Below, piece by piece: positions 1-7,587 of a stretch of 11,010 nt of DNA (its first letter is position 1; each line of letters starts with the position of its first letter). The notes beneath the pieces were generated by a model. The model searched no databases and was not told the origin of the DNA. It saw only the letters and a list, made by a program, of their open reading frames with translations. A program made the translations under genes and the position numbers. The stretch comes from Bacteroidales bacterium UBA4347 (lineage in GTDB: Bacteria > Bacteroidota > Bacteroidia > Bacteroidales > P3), in assembly GCA_002394185.1 (NCBI GenBank), contig DGTB01000074.1, forward strand, positions 1-11,010, in the 5' to 3' direction.

Positions 1-9
1 AACAATATG

Positions 10-30
10 AGAACGGCCGTATCGGGGGCG
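10..30 (+). repeat. Left arm of a 21-bp inverted repeat bracketing the operon
   Basis: These 21 bases are the exact reverse complement of 10990-11010, at the other end of the window. The arm contains the palindrome ACGGCCGT (13-20) followed by ATCGGGGG. It is seen directly by comparing the two ends. Similarity continues less perfectly inward, since both flanks then carry TCGGGTGGG-type units. No transposase is nearby, so this is either a dispersed intergenic repeat or the edge of a cassette. Confidence 0.85.
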
Positions 31-37
31 AATTGCA

Positions 38-125
38 TAGGGGTCGGGTGGGAGAAGCGGGCGGTTCGGGAGGGGAAGTGGGCGGCTTGGGTGGGAAATG
101 GGGCGGTTTGGGTTGGCGGGATGGG
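38..125 (+). repeat. G-rich degenerate tandem repeat, period about 21 bases, G-quadruplex prone
   Basis: Three units begin GGGCGG at 59, 80 and 101, each followed by a TCGGG or TTGGG block and a second G run; a looser unit lies at about 38-58. Spacing is 21 bases (22 between the first two TCGGG blocks). More than a dozen runs of three or more G occur on the + strand between 24 and 147, for example at 40-43, 46-48, 50-52 and 59-61, which together fit the canonical four-run G-quadruplex pattern with short loops. I see no credible gene here; an open frame crossing it has repetitive Gly-rich content and runs into the real gene in another frame. Confidence 0.7.
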
Positions 126-216
126 CGCGGGGTGGGTGTTCTCCGGGTGTGCGACCCTTTTTTTACTGTAATAAGATGTTGCAGTATAGGGTGTTGCGGC
201 GGCGGGCGAATTTTTT

Positions 217-248
217 TTTGGAAAATCCAAGAATTGTTTGTAACTTTG
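217..248 (+). promoter_or_regulatory. Bacteroidota-type housekeeping promoter of the operon
   Basis: TTTG at 217-220 and TAACTTTG at 241-248 match the Bacteroidota -33 (TTTG) and -7 (TAnnTTTG) elements, with a 20-base spacer as in the known consensus. Nine T residues (211-219) run into the -33 box. Transcription would start near 253-256, leaving a leader of about 45 bases before the first gene. The spacer holds a short inverted repeat, TTGGA-AAA-TCCAA at 218-230, which may be chance or an operator. I saw no equally good promoter in the later gaps, so this probably drives all nine genes. Confidence 0.75.
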
Positions 249-297
249 CACTTTAATTTCAAGGTATATTTATTGTTTCAACTAAAAAAAAGATGCA

Positions 298-777
298 ATG
301 ATCTGGGGACTGATAATATCGCTTGTGTTGACGGTAGTCGTGGTGCTGTTGGCCACCAACGCCAAGAGCAACAAGAAGCCCGGTGTGCTGTCGTGGGGTG
401 TGGCGGTGGTGTGTTTTCTGGTGCTGTGGTTCACGGCGGGGCGCATGGTGGAGAATATACGCAACTATTCGGCTGCCAAGCAGATGATAGCCAATGCTTC
501 CGCGGGGCTGGGCACCCTGGCCGAGGACGAGCTCTCCGCCGAGGTCTATGGCCTGATCAGCGGTCTCGGCGTCACCGACGCCATTGTGTCCGGTGCCGGC
601 GAGGCGGTGCTGCACTCCTGCAGCGTCCGCATCTGGACCTACCTCGTCGTGTCCCTGGTTGTGGCGCTGGTGATGTATTTCGGCTTCACCCTCTTCATGG
701 AGGCCAAGCCCGGCAGCGGCTCCTACCGTTCGGGCGACGAAGGCTACAGCACCCGTGGCGCATACGAGGATTTCTAA
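298..777 (+). CDS. Three-helix inner-membrane protein, unknown function
   Basis: I do not recognise this 159-residue protein. It has three hydrophobic segments: about residues 2-20, 31-46 and 113-132. The loop between the first two carries AKSNKK, whose positive charge suggests a cytoplasmic position, so the N-terminus and the long middle loop (about 50-110) would face the periplasm and the short C-terminal tail (135-159, rich in Gly, Ser and acidic residues) the cytoplasm. It is the first gene after the promoter, and 35 bases separate it from the tubulin-like gene. The start at 298 is chosen because the residues that follow form the first membrane helix at once; the ATG at 293 is in another frame. 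An inference from position is that it anchors or recruits the tubulin-like protein at the membrane. Confidence 0.82.
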   Translation: MIWGLIISLVLTVVVVLLATNAKSNKKPGVLSWGVAVVCFLVLWFTAGRMVENIRNYSAAKQMIANASAGLGTLAEDELSAEVYGLISGLGVTDAIVSGAGEAVLHSCSVRIWTYLVVSLVVALVMYFGFTLFMEAKPGSGSYRSGDEGYSTRGAYEDF

Positions 778-812
778 GAAAAGATATTTACAAATAATTA
801 ATAATCAAAATT

Positions 813-3800
813 ATGGCAAACCATCTCATTATCGGATTGGGCGGTACCGGCGGCAAAGTGATCCGCGAGTTCCGCAAACGTGTTTTCGAAGAGTTCCGCA
901 GGAACGAACCCGGCAACGGCATCTTTGTCGATTATGTCTATGTCGACTCCTCGGTCGAGGACCTCAACGACCGCAATGGCTGGCGCGTGCTCGGCAAGAG
1001 CGTGCACCTCGGCGAGAGCCAGAAGGTGAACATCAACGGCATCAGCACCTCGGCATTGGACAATATCAAGATGTTCCCCGGCCTGGAGGCTTTCCTCAAT
1101 CCCACCGACATCCAGATGATGAAGGACAAGATGGGTCCGCTGATCAGCGCCGGCATCGGCGGCCAGCGTCGCCGTCTTGGCCGCACCCTCATCGCCAATA
1201 ATCTTGGCGACCGCAACAATACGTTGAACTTCGAGTCCGTCGTGCGTGGCGCCGTGGGCCGTCTGCAGAGAGACAGCGGCGACAGCGACGTGACCTTCCA
1301 TATCTGTGCCGGTATGGCCGGCGGTACGGGCTCCGGCTCCATCGTCGACGCCATCAGCCAGATCCGCACCTGGTTCCCCTACAACCAGGACACCAAGGCC
1401 TTCAAGATGCGCCTGATGGTGTATATGCCCGAGCAGACCATGGTGGTGCAGAAGCACGACTCCGGCTTCTACCAGGCCAACGGCTATGCCGCCCTCAGCG
1501 AGCTCAACGCTCTGAGCGTGGGCACCTACAAGCCCGTCGACGTCAAGGGCGAGAAGGACCCCTTCAGCGGCAAGGTGCAGCGCCTGCTGCAGAGCCAGGA
1601 GCCCTTCGAGGCCTGCTATGTCTACAGCAATGTCAACGAGCGCGGCAAGGTGCTCGACCTCGGACAGTCGCTGCCCGCCGTGGTGGCCGACTTCCTGTTC
1701 CAGACCACCGTGGCCGCCCACCTGGCCGGCAGCAAGGGCGAGCTGGGCCGCCTGGTGGGTTGCGAGAACGACGGCGCCGGCCCCGAGCAGGACCAGAGCG
1801 GCCGTCCCACCCGCAGCCGCAAGTTCCTCAGCTTCGGCATCACCCGCATCTCCTATCCCGAGACCGAAATCCGCGAGTTTGTCACCTATAGCTACGCCAC
1901 CCAGACGGCGCTGCAGCTCACCTACAACTACTGGCTCGAGGGCCAGGGCTTTGGCGAGCGCACCCTCGACGAGGTGGGCTCCGGCTACACCGAGGAAATC
2001 AAGAGCCCCAAGAACCGCGGCACCCTCATGCTCGACAATGCCCACCTGATCCTCTCCGCCGCCATTATCGACAACGATTCGACCAGAAAATGGCGCGAGC
2101 TCGACGAGACCTGGAGCTCCCGCACCGCCCGCGAGGTGGAGGACATCATGAAGAGCGTCGCCGACAAGAAGATATGGGTCAACAACCTGACCGACCGCTG
2201 CAAGGTGTTCTTCGAGCGCGACTTCCGCAACCAGGGCGTCAAGGCCTTCTACACCAACCAGCAGAAGGAACTCAAGGCCTACGCCAAGTTTATCCGCCGC
2301 CACATCGAGAACAAGCTCTTCACCGAGTGGAGCACCGGCCTGAAGAGTATGCTCGAGATTGAAAAATACCTCACCATCCTGATGCAGGACTGCAGCGAGC
2401 GTGTCAATAAATTCAACAGCCAGAAGTCGGCCTTGGCCAACGACGACCTGCCACGCGCCACGCAGGAGATGAAGGATGCCAAGCTTGAATACGACAACAT
2501 CGGCTGGCTGAAGGATGCCGTCACCGGAGCCTCCGGCAAGGTGCTGGGCAAGTTCCAGACGGCTATCTGCCACTACTATACCACTGCCACCCGCATCGAG
2601 GCCTACGAGTATGCCCGCATGCTGCTGCAGGAAATCGTGCTCGAGCTGGGCAAGATGCAGGAAGGCGTCAAGGCTTTCAAGGACCGCGTCGGCGAAATCA
2701 ACAACGAGGTTACCAAACAGGCCGCCAGCAAGTGCAAGACCCACGAGGAGCAGGACGACGCCAACATCAAGAAGTACGACCCCGAGAAGGTCCGCACCAT
2801 CGTCCGCCAGTATACCTCCAACAAGGAATACCAGGAGAAGACCGCACAGCAGGTGCGCAACGCCCTCATCGCCCAGCTGGGCGAGGACGGCGAGCGTTCC
2901 TTCGCCAACCTCTTCGACAAGACCGACCTCACCTCCGTGAGCGACACCATCCTCGACATCTGCACCGACAACGCTGTCAGCGCTATGGAAGAGACCGCCA
3001 AGAGCGACCCGCTGAGCAAGATGGTGGGTGTCAACATCCTGGACAAGCTGAAACAGGAACTCACCAGCGAGGAGCGCATGGAAGCCTTCGTCAAGCAGAT
3101 TGTGCAGAGCTCGGCCACCTACGTGCAGTTCAACCCGCAGGAGAAGAGCAAGGTCATTGCCGGCAACAGCGGCGCCATGATGGAGATGCTGCAGCTGAGC
3201 ATCCCCAAGCCCGACGAGAGCCAGCAGGCTTTCTACAACCAGCTCGTCCAGGCTTTCCGCAATCAGGTGCCCGGTTTCCAGCCCTCCGACGTGTCGGAGC
3301 ACTACAAGACCAACGAGATTGTCGCCGTCAGCGCCAAGTCGGGCTTCCCGCTGCGCTACCTGTCGAACATGACGGTGCTGAAGGACAAGTACGACAAGCT
3401 CGTCAACTCGCCCGACGGTGCCTTCAACAAGATGGTGCTGCACACGGAGACCTTTGCCGACATCGCCAAGACCATCCCCGCCATCTTCGAGATGGACAGC
3501 ATGGAAATCAAGAAAGAGATTCTGCCCAAGCTGATGCTGGCCTACGCCCTCGGCCTGATCGAGGAGCAGCAGGATCCCACCACCGGCGAGCACTTCTCCG
3601 CCATGAAGGGCAAGGATGCCTTCGGCAACGACGAGTGGACTCCGCTGGGCAAGGACTTCGGCCAGATATGGAACGCCCTCGGCCAGGACTTCGCCAAAGC
3701 CTCTGACCTCAAGGCTCAGGTGGAGGCCGCCCTTGCCACCCAGGCCCGTAGCAACGAGCAGAAAGCCGTTGTCAAACAGGCTCTCGGCAATGTGCTGCAG

Positions 3801-3908
3801 AATCAGGTGAAGAACTCCCTCTGCGAGGGTAACCAGTTCCATCCCGATTTCGAAGGCTATAAGAAAGTGGCCGTCGCCATCCTCGGCAACGAGTTGAAGG
3901 AATTGTAA
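813..3908 (+). CDS. Large tubulin/FtsZ-superfamily GTPase (Tubulin_2 type)
   Basis: A 1031-residue soluble protein, far longer than FtsZ. The first about 370 residues form a tubulin-like nucleotide-binding domain. Residues 8-15 (GLGGTGGK) are the glycine-rich loop after the first strand, and residues 166-176 (AGMAGGTGSGS) match the superfamily signature GGGTGTG that binds the phosphates. QANGYAALSEL (221-231) and FGITRISYPE (341-350) resemble conserved stretches of the Tubulin_2 family (PF13809), recalled from memory. I could not find an NxDxxD-like T7 loop, so catalysis on polymerisation is unproven. Residues from about 400 on look mostly helical and charged, with no membrane segment. Related large FtsZ-like families have been proposed to remodel membranes. 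Placed between two membrane-protein genes, it is the likely cytosolic core of this system. The start at 813 sits right before the first beta strand, after an A/T-rich leader. Confidence 0.92.
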   Translation: MANHLIIGLGGTGGKVIREFRKRVFEEFRRNEPGNGIFVDYVYVDSSVEDLNDRNGWRVLGKSVHLGESQKVNINGISTSALDNIKMFPGLEAFLNPTDIQMMKDKMGPLISAGIGGQRRRLGRTLIANNLGDRNNTLNFESVVRGAVGRLQRDSGDSDVTFHICAGMAGGTGSGSIVDAISQIRTWFPYNQDTKAFKMRLMVYMPEQTMVVQKHDSGFYQANGYAALSELNALSVGTYKPVDVKGEKDPFSGKVQRLLQSQEPFEACYVYSNVNERGKVLDLGQSLPAVVADFLFQTTVAAHLAGSKGELGRLVGCENDGAGPEQDQSGRPTRSRKFLSFGITRISYPETEIREFVTYSYATQTALQLTYNYWLEGQGFGERTLDEVGSGYTEEIKSPKNRGTLMLDNAHLILSAAIIDNDSTRKWRELDETWSSRTAREVEDIMKSVADKKIWVNNLTDRCKVFFERDFRNQGVKAFYTNQQKELKAYAKFIRRHIENKLFTEWSTGLKSMLEIEKYLTILMQDCSERVNKFNSQKSALANDDLPRATQEMKDAKLEYDNIGWLKDAVTGASGKVLGKFQTAICHYYTTATRIEAYEYARMLLQEIVLELGKMQEGVKAFKDRVGEINNEVTKQAASKCKTHEEQDDANIKKYDPEKVRTIVRQYTSNKEYQEKTAQQVRNALIAQLGEDGERSFANLFDKTDLTSVSDTILDICTDNAVSAMEETAKSDPLSKMVGVNILDKLKQELTSEERMEAFVKQIVQSSATYVQFNPQEKSKVIAGNSGAMMEMLQLSIPKPDESQQAFYNQLVQAFRNQVPGFQPSDVSEHYKTNEIVAVSAKSGFPLRYLSNMTVLKDKYDKLVNSPDGAFNKMVLHTETFADIAKTIPAIFEMDSMEIKKEILPKLMLAYALGLIEEQQDPTTGEHFSAMKGKDAFGNDEWTPLGKDFGQIWNALGQDFAKASDLKAQVEAALATQARSNEQKAVVKQALGNVLQNQVKNSLCEGNQFHPDFEGYKKVAVAILGNELKEL

Positions 3909-3970
3909 TACAGGTTCCGAATTGAAAGAATAAAAGTTTATTAAGTACAAAATATAAAAAAAACAATATT

Positions 3971-4594
3971 ATGGCATTAAAGAAAGGTATCTGCAAGAAC
4001 TATGACAACTGCGACCTTGCAGACAAACAAGAGATACAGGAAGTTGATTCCATTGAATTCAAGTGTCAAGAGTGCGGCAAGGACCTGCACGAACTGGACG
4101 AGGGCGCTGGCAGCACTACGGGTGGCGGCATGAACAAGAAGCTCATCGCCATCATTGGCGGTGCCGTGCTGGTTGTCGGTCTCGGCGTGGGTGGCTACTT
4201 CGCCTTCAGCGGCGACAAGAGCGCTGCCCCCGAGGCAGAGGAGACCGAGATGGCGGAAGAGGCCACGGAAACCGGTAAGCAAGCTGCCCAGCCTGCTTCC
4301 ACCACCAAGGCCGCTCCTGCCGCCAAGCAGGACACTCCGAAGACGAGCACCTCGTCGAGCTCAAGCCTGCCCTATGGTTCCTACAGCGGCCCCACCCAGG
4401 GCGGTGTGCCTCACGGTGCCGGCGGTACCATCAGCGTTACCTCCAGCTATCAGATCGACCTGAAGGACGGCCGTGGCTCCATGCTCGACGTCCATCCTGG
4501 CGACAAGATTGCCAACACCAAGTTTGAGAACGGTCGCCTGCGCAGTGGCGAGCTGCAGCGCACCGACGGTACTCGCAAATGGTTCAACTGCTAA
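3971..4594 (+). CDS. Zinc ribbon, single transmembrane helix, MORN-like periplasmic tail
   Basis: A 207-residue protein in four parts. Residues 8-35 hold four cysteines in the pattern C-x5-C-x17-C-x2-C (C8, C14, C32, C35), which suits a zinc ribbon. Residues 58-79 are a hydrophobic helix preceded by NKK, so the ribbon should be cytosolic and the rest periplasmic. Residues 80-134 are an Ala, Thr, Ser, Pro and Glu-rich linker. Residues 135-207 form a small Gly-rich domain starting YGSYSGPTQGGVPHGAGG, similar to a MORN repeat, and ending in Cys207. The gene follows the tubulin gene after 62 A/T-rich bases and precedes the exported-protein genes, and its product links the two compartments. The inference is that the zinc ribbon meets the tubulin-like protein or the membrane partner inside the cell and the tail meets the periplasmic partners. 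Confidence 0.85.
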   Translation: MALKKGICKNYDNCDLADKQEIQEVDSIEFKCQECGKDLHELDEGAGSTTGGGMNKKLIAIIGGAVLVVGLGVGGYFAFSGDKSAAPEAEETEMAEEATETGKQAAQPASTTKAAPAAKQDTPKTSTSSSSSLPYGSYSGPTQGGVPHGAGGTISVTSSYQIDLKDGRGSMLDVHPGDKIANTKFENGRLRSGELQRTDGTRKWFNC

Positions 4595-4599
4595 GCTGA

Positions 4600-5718
4600 A
4601 TGATTCGACGTCTCCTCATATCATGCCTTCTGGGCCTTCTCCTCTTCGGGGGAGGCCCGAAGGTTTTGGCTCAACCCGCATGCGCCACCAACCAGTTGCG
4701 CACCATGGCCTCTGCCATTGGCCTCAGCGCCCGGTTGGTTGAAGGTCTGAATTACAGGGTTGTGGAGTATCGTTCGATACCGGTGAGCGTTATCGTCAAG
4801 GATGGCGAGGTGGTGCATATCGGCTACTCCCTCTTCACCCCCTTGCAACGTTCGCACATGTCCGAGGACCAATGCAACTTCATCGAGCGGCTGATGCTGG
4901 CTTCCGACCTTGGCGAGTTCTACGGCAAGAGTTTCCAAAAACACCTGGCCGAGGAACGCATCAGGTTTGAGAAAGGCTCCGTGGCCGACCTCAAGACCCT
5001 GTGTCTGGATACAAACGCCTATTTCCAAATTACGCTGCAGGACGACAAACGCTATATCTGCAACTGGTACAGCGAGAACCGTCGCAGCGTGACGCTCTCC
5101 TATCCTGCCGACTATCTTCTCCTGAAAGGTGTTACCATCCAGGAAGGCGAGAACCGTCTGGCTGTGGAGGCGCGCCGTTTCCGCCTGGAAGAGGTTGAGC
5201 CCGCCAATCCGGTGGAGCAGATCATGGTCAACGCGGGCAACAGCCCCATCTATGTCCTCACGGGCGAGATATTCCACCTGCCGGAACTGAACTCCAACCG
5301 CTATTTCGTCAACGACCCCGAGACGGGATGGCAGTTGCTCTACGGCGAGGATTTCCCCTTTGAGAGCATGGCCAATCTGGTGACCGGGGTCGAACTGGAG
5401 TCGGACATCGAGGTGGCATTCACGCAGGTGAAATACGGCTACAAGCGCGAAGAATTCACGTTGCCGTTGCGCCAATGGATCGGCTACTGTCTGCAGCAGG
5501 GCTGCCGACCCTACTTCGGCGTCATCAGCGAGAAAGACGGCACTGTGGCGGCCGAACTCGTCATGAACAACCCGGAAATGGGTTATGCCCATGTGATGAA
5601 GTTCACCTTCTCGACAGATATTATCAAAGAACGCAAAGGCACCGTCAAGGCTCGCCTCAACGCTTTTGTTCCCATGTCGAACCTTAAATCCCTTTTCAAT
5701 GAGAATGAAATCCATTAA
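4600..5718 (+). CDS. Exported protein of unknown function
   Basis: I do not recognise this 372-residue protein. Residues 1-24 are a Sec signal peptide: a positive start (MIRR), a leucine-rich core, and a likely cut after VLA before QPA. There is no lipobox cysteine at the cut. The mature part appears mixed alpha/beta with no further membrane helix and several cysteines. It starts only five bases after the stop of the zinc-ribbon gene, and its last 20 bases overlap the next gene, which suggests coupled translation. Composition matches its neighbours, giving no sign of separate acquisition. A periplasmic or outer-membrane-facing role in the same machine is inferred from position only. Confidence 0.8.
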   Translation: MIRRLLISCLLGLLLFGGGPKVLAQPACATNQLRTMASAIGLSARLVEGLNYRVVEYRSIPVSVIVKDGEVVHIGYSLFTPLQRSHMSEDQCNFIERLMLASDLGEFYGKSFQKHLAEERIRFEKGSVADLKTLCLDTNAYFQITLQDDKRYICNWYSENRRSVTLSYPADYLLLKGVTIQEGENRLAVEARRFRLEEVEPANPVEQIMVNAGNSPIYVLTGEIFHLPELNSNRYFVNDPETGWQLLYGEDFPFESMANLVTGVELESDIEVAFTQVKYGYKREEFTLPLRQWIGYCLQQGCRPYFGVISEKDGTVAAELVMNNPEMGYAHVMKFTFSTDIIKERKGTVKARLNAFVPMSNLKSLFNENEIH

Positions 5719-6568
5719 AAAGATTGCCCTTTTGGCGTTCACGCTGTTGCTCACCACCACGGTGATGGCCCAGCAGTCGAATTCCAAGGAAATCAACAAG
5801 ATCAAGCGCAGCAGCTCCTACCTCTACGCCGAAGCGACGATGGAGAGCGAGAAGGACGCCTACGAGGTGGCCAACGAGTTGCTGCTCCAGCAAATCAATG
5901 AGTATATCGCCTCCAAGCGCAAACTCAACAAGGCCTCCAATGTCCTCATCAAGGACCTACAGGCCAAGTCCGAGTCCCTCACCATGATGCGTGGCGAGAT
6001 GCACCGCGTCTTTGTGTATGTCAAAAAGAGCGATATCGAAGGAGTGGAGAACTATGTGAATGTTTCACATAACGACACTCCCGCCGATGTGGTGCCCACC
6101 ATGCCCGGCGCTCCTGTCGTGGTAGAGGAACCGGCGGCGGAAGCGGCTTCTGCCGAAGTGGAGGTACCTGCCGACGAGGTGGCCCAGGATGTCGTGTACA
6201 GCCAGGCTGCTTCCACGGAAACGAATGCCAATCCCATGCCTACGCCCGTCCCAGCTGCCAAGGTCCAGAATCCTCTTCCCACCTGGCAGCAGGATGCTGT
6301 GAAGCAGCTCCTCGATTGCCCCGACATCACAGCTTTCCGCGCCAAGCTCAACCGCATGAAGGCCGAATACAAGGTGAAACGCTTTGGCACCCCCGACAAA
6401 TGCCCCTCGGTAGCCAACAGCTTCTGGGCCATTTTCGACACCGACGGCCGTCTGGTTACCGTTCTGGGCACCGGCGAGAACATCCGCATCGACTACCGTG
6501 TCATGCAGAACTCCTCGCTCGATGTCTACAAGGGCCGTACCGCCTTGTGGTTCACTTTCGCCAAATAA
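5699..6568 (+). CDS. Exported LPP20-like two-domain protein
   Basis: With the start at 5699 the product has 289 residues and opens with a Sec signal peptide (MRMKSIKK, hydrophobic core, cut after VMA before QQ at about residue 24). An upstream in-frame ATG at 5666 would put 11 extra residues before it and lie deeper in the preceding gene, so it is less likely; 5705 is also possible. Residues about 35-110 (SSSYLYAEATMES through VFVYVKK) resemble the small alpha/beta domains of LPP20-type envelope proteins, including the repeated Ala and Leu helix. Residues 124-195 are a Pro, Ala, Val and Glu-rich linker. Residues 196-289 form a second compact domain (FWAIFDTDGRLVTVLGTGE near 243-260, ending in LWFTFAK). 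The family assignment is by eye. The gene overlaps the stop of 4600-5718 by 20 bases. Role unknown. Confidence 0.8.
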   Translation: MRMKSIKKIALLAFTLLLTTTVMAQQSNSKEINKIKRSSSYLYAEATMESEKDAYEVANELLLQQINEYIASKRKLNKASNVLIKDLQAKSESLTMMRGEMHRVFVYVKKSDIEGVENYVNVSHNDTPADVVPTMPGAPVVVEEPAAEAASAEVEVPADEVAQDVVYSQAASTETNANPMPTPVPAAKVQNPLPTWQQDAVKQLLDCPDITAFRAKLNRMKAEYKVKRFGTPDKCPSVANSFWAIFDTDGRLVTVLGTGENIRIDYRVMQNSSLDVYKGRTALWFTFAK

Positions 6569-6606
6569 AACAATCCGATTCACGAACAAAATAAAAACAG
6601 AATAAA

Positions 6607-7572
6607 ATGAAAAGAATCCTCCTCGCAATCGCCATGGTATTCGCCTTTGGAGCCATGCAGGCTCAGGACGAGGTCCTCTTTGAGTTTTCCGACGGCATCG
6701 AAGGCGCTGTCAAGCAGACCATGGAGCAGAACACCTCCCGTTTGCTTACGGCCATCAACCAGGCTGAGTCCTCCGGCAAGGATATCAACTACAGCGGCAT
6801 CGGCATCGACGACCTCGCCACCCAGAGCATCGGCATGATGTGGAACAATGTCAAATTCCGCGTCCTCGACGACGACATCGTCGAACACTGCCTTCGCATC
6901 AAAGCCTCCAACGGCCGTGTCATCGGCTATCAGGCCCGCAATATCGCCGTGGTCATGAAACCCATCGACGACTCCTACGTCGGCGACCTCAACCAGGAGA
7001 TTTGCATCAACTACGACCCCTCCGGACGTATCTCCGACTTCAACATCACCATGGGCCTTCAGCAGTACGTACGCCTCATGAAAGAGGGCGAGCGCCTCAA
7101 CGACGCCGACCGCCGCATGCAGATTCTCCACTGGGTCGAGCAGTTCCGCAACGCCTATGTCCAGAAGGACATCAACTTCATGGAGGACGTCTTCTCCGAC
7201 GATGCCCTCATCGTCACCGGCAAGGTCGTCAAGCGTCAGCACACCGACATGAAGCCCATCGCCAAGGTCGAATACACCACCCAGGGCAAGCAGCAGTACC
7301 TCAATGGTCTCCGTCGCGTCTTCCGCAACAACGCCTACATCAACGTCAAGTTCGACGACATCCAGATCGTCCGTCATGGCGCCAAGCCCAACTACTATGG
7401 CGTCACCCTCAAGCAGGGCTGGTTCACCAAGAACTACAGCGACGAAGGCATCGTCTTCATCGTCTGGGACTTCACCGACGAGTTCAGCCCCAAGATTATG
7501 GTGCGTACCTGGCAGCCCACCGAGATTGACGACAGCGACGTCTTCACCCTCAGCAACTTCAAACTTAATTAA
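6607..7572 (+). CDS. Exported protein with C-terminal NTF2-like domain
   Basis: A 321-residue protein with a Sec signal peptide (MKRILLAIAM, cut after MQA before QD at about residue 19). Residues 20-165 form an unassigned N-terminal region. From about residue 170 to 305 the pattern MQILHWVEQFRNAYVQKDI, then FMEDVFSDDALIVTGK, is typical of an NTF2/SnoaL-like fold: a helix with Phe/Tyr, a KD turn, and a strand with DDA. Domains of this fold bind small ligands or protein partners, or are enzymes; I see no residues that settle which. The gene lies 38 A-rich bases after the previous one and 15 bases before the next. NTF2-like domains are often found attached to other modules in Bacteroidota envelope proteins. 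The exact role is not readable here. Confidence 0.82.
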   Translation: MKRILLAIAMVFAFGAMQAQDEVLFEFSDGIEGAVKQTMEQNTSRLLTAINQAESSGKDINYSGIGIDDLATQSIGMMWNNVKFRVLDDDIVEHCLRIKASNGRVIGYQARNIAVVMKPIDDSYVGDLNQEICINYDPSGRISDFNITMGLQQYVRLMKEGERLNDADRRMQILHWVEQFRNAYVQKDINFMEDVFSDDALIVTGKVVKRQHTDMKPIAKVEYTTQGKQQYLNGLRRVFRNNAYINVKFDDIQIVRHGAKPNYYGVTLKQGWFTKNYSDEGIVFIVWDFTDEFSPKIMVRTWQPTEIDDSDVFTLSNFKLN

Positions 7573-7587
7573 TACAACCACGTTACC

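Noticed and set aside
145..164. Weak hairpin GGGT-GTGCG-ACCC followed by seven T, a possible terminator for an upstream gene
   Set aside because: The stem is only four base pairs and no upstream gene is visible in the window, so it cannot be supported.
33..797. A plus-strand open frame of 254 codons across the G-rich flank and first gene
   Set aside because: Gly and Trp-rich start from the repeat array, then an arginine-rich out-of-frame reading of the real membrane-protein gene; it also ignores the promoter at 217-248.
798..3950. A 1050-codon open frame on the minus strand opposite the tubulin-like gene
   Set aside because: Its product is Leu, Val, Gly and His-rich with no recognisable motif, and it mirrors the codon pattern of a GC-rich gene that rarely uses codons giving antisense stops. 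The plus-strand frame has clear family motifs.
4767..4780. Inverted repeat GTATCG-TT-CGATAC similar to the GTATC core of the flanking repeats
   Set aside because: It lies inside a coding region, is short, and lacks the C/G runs and the 11-base phasing; most likely chance.
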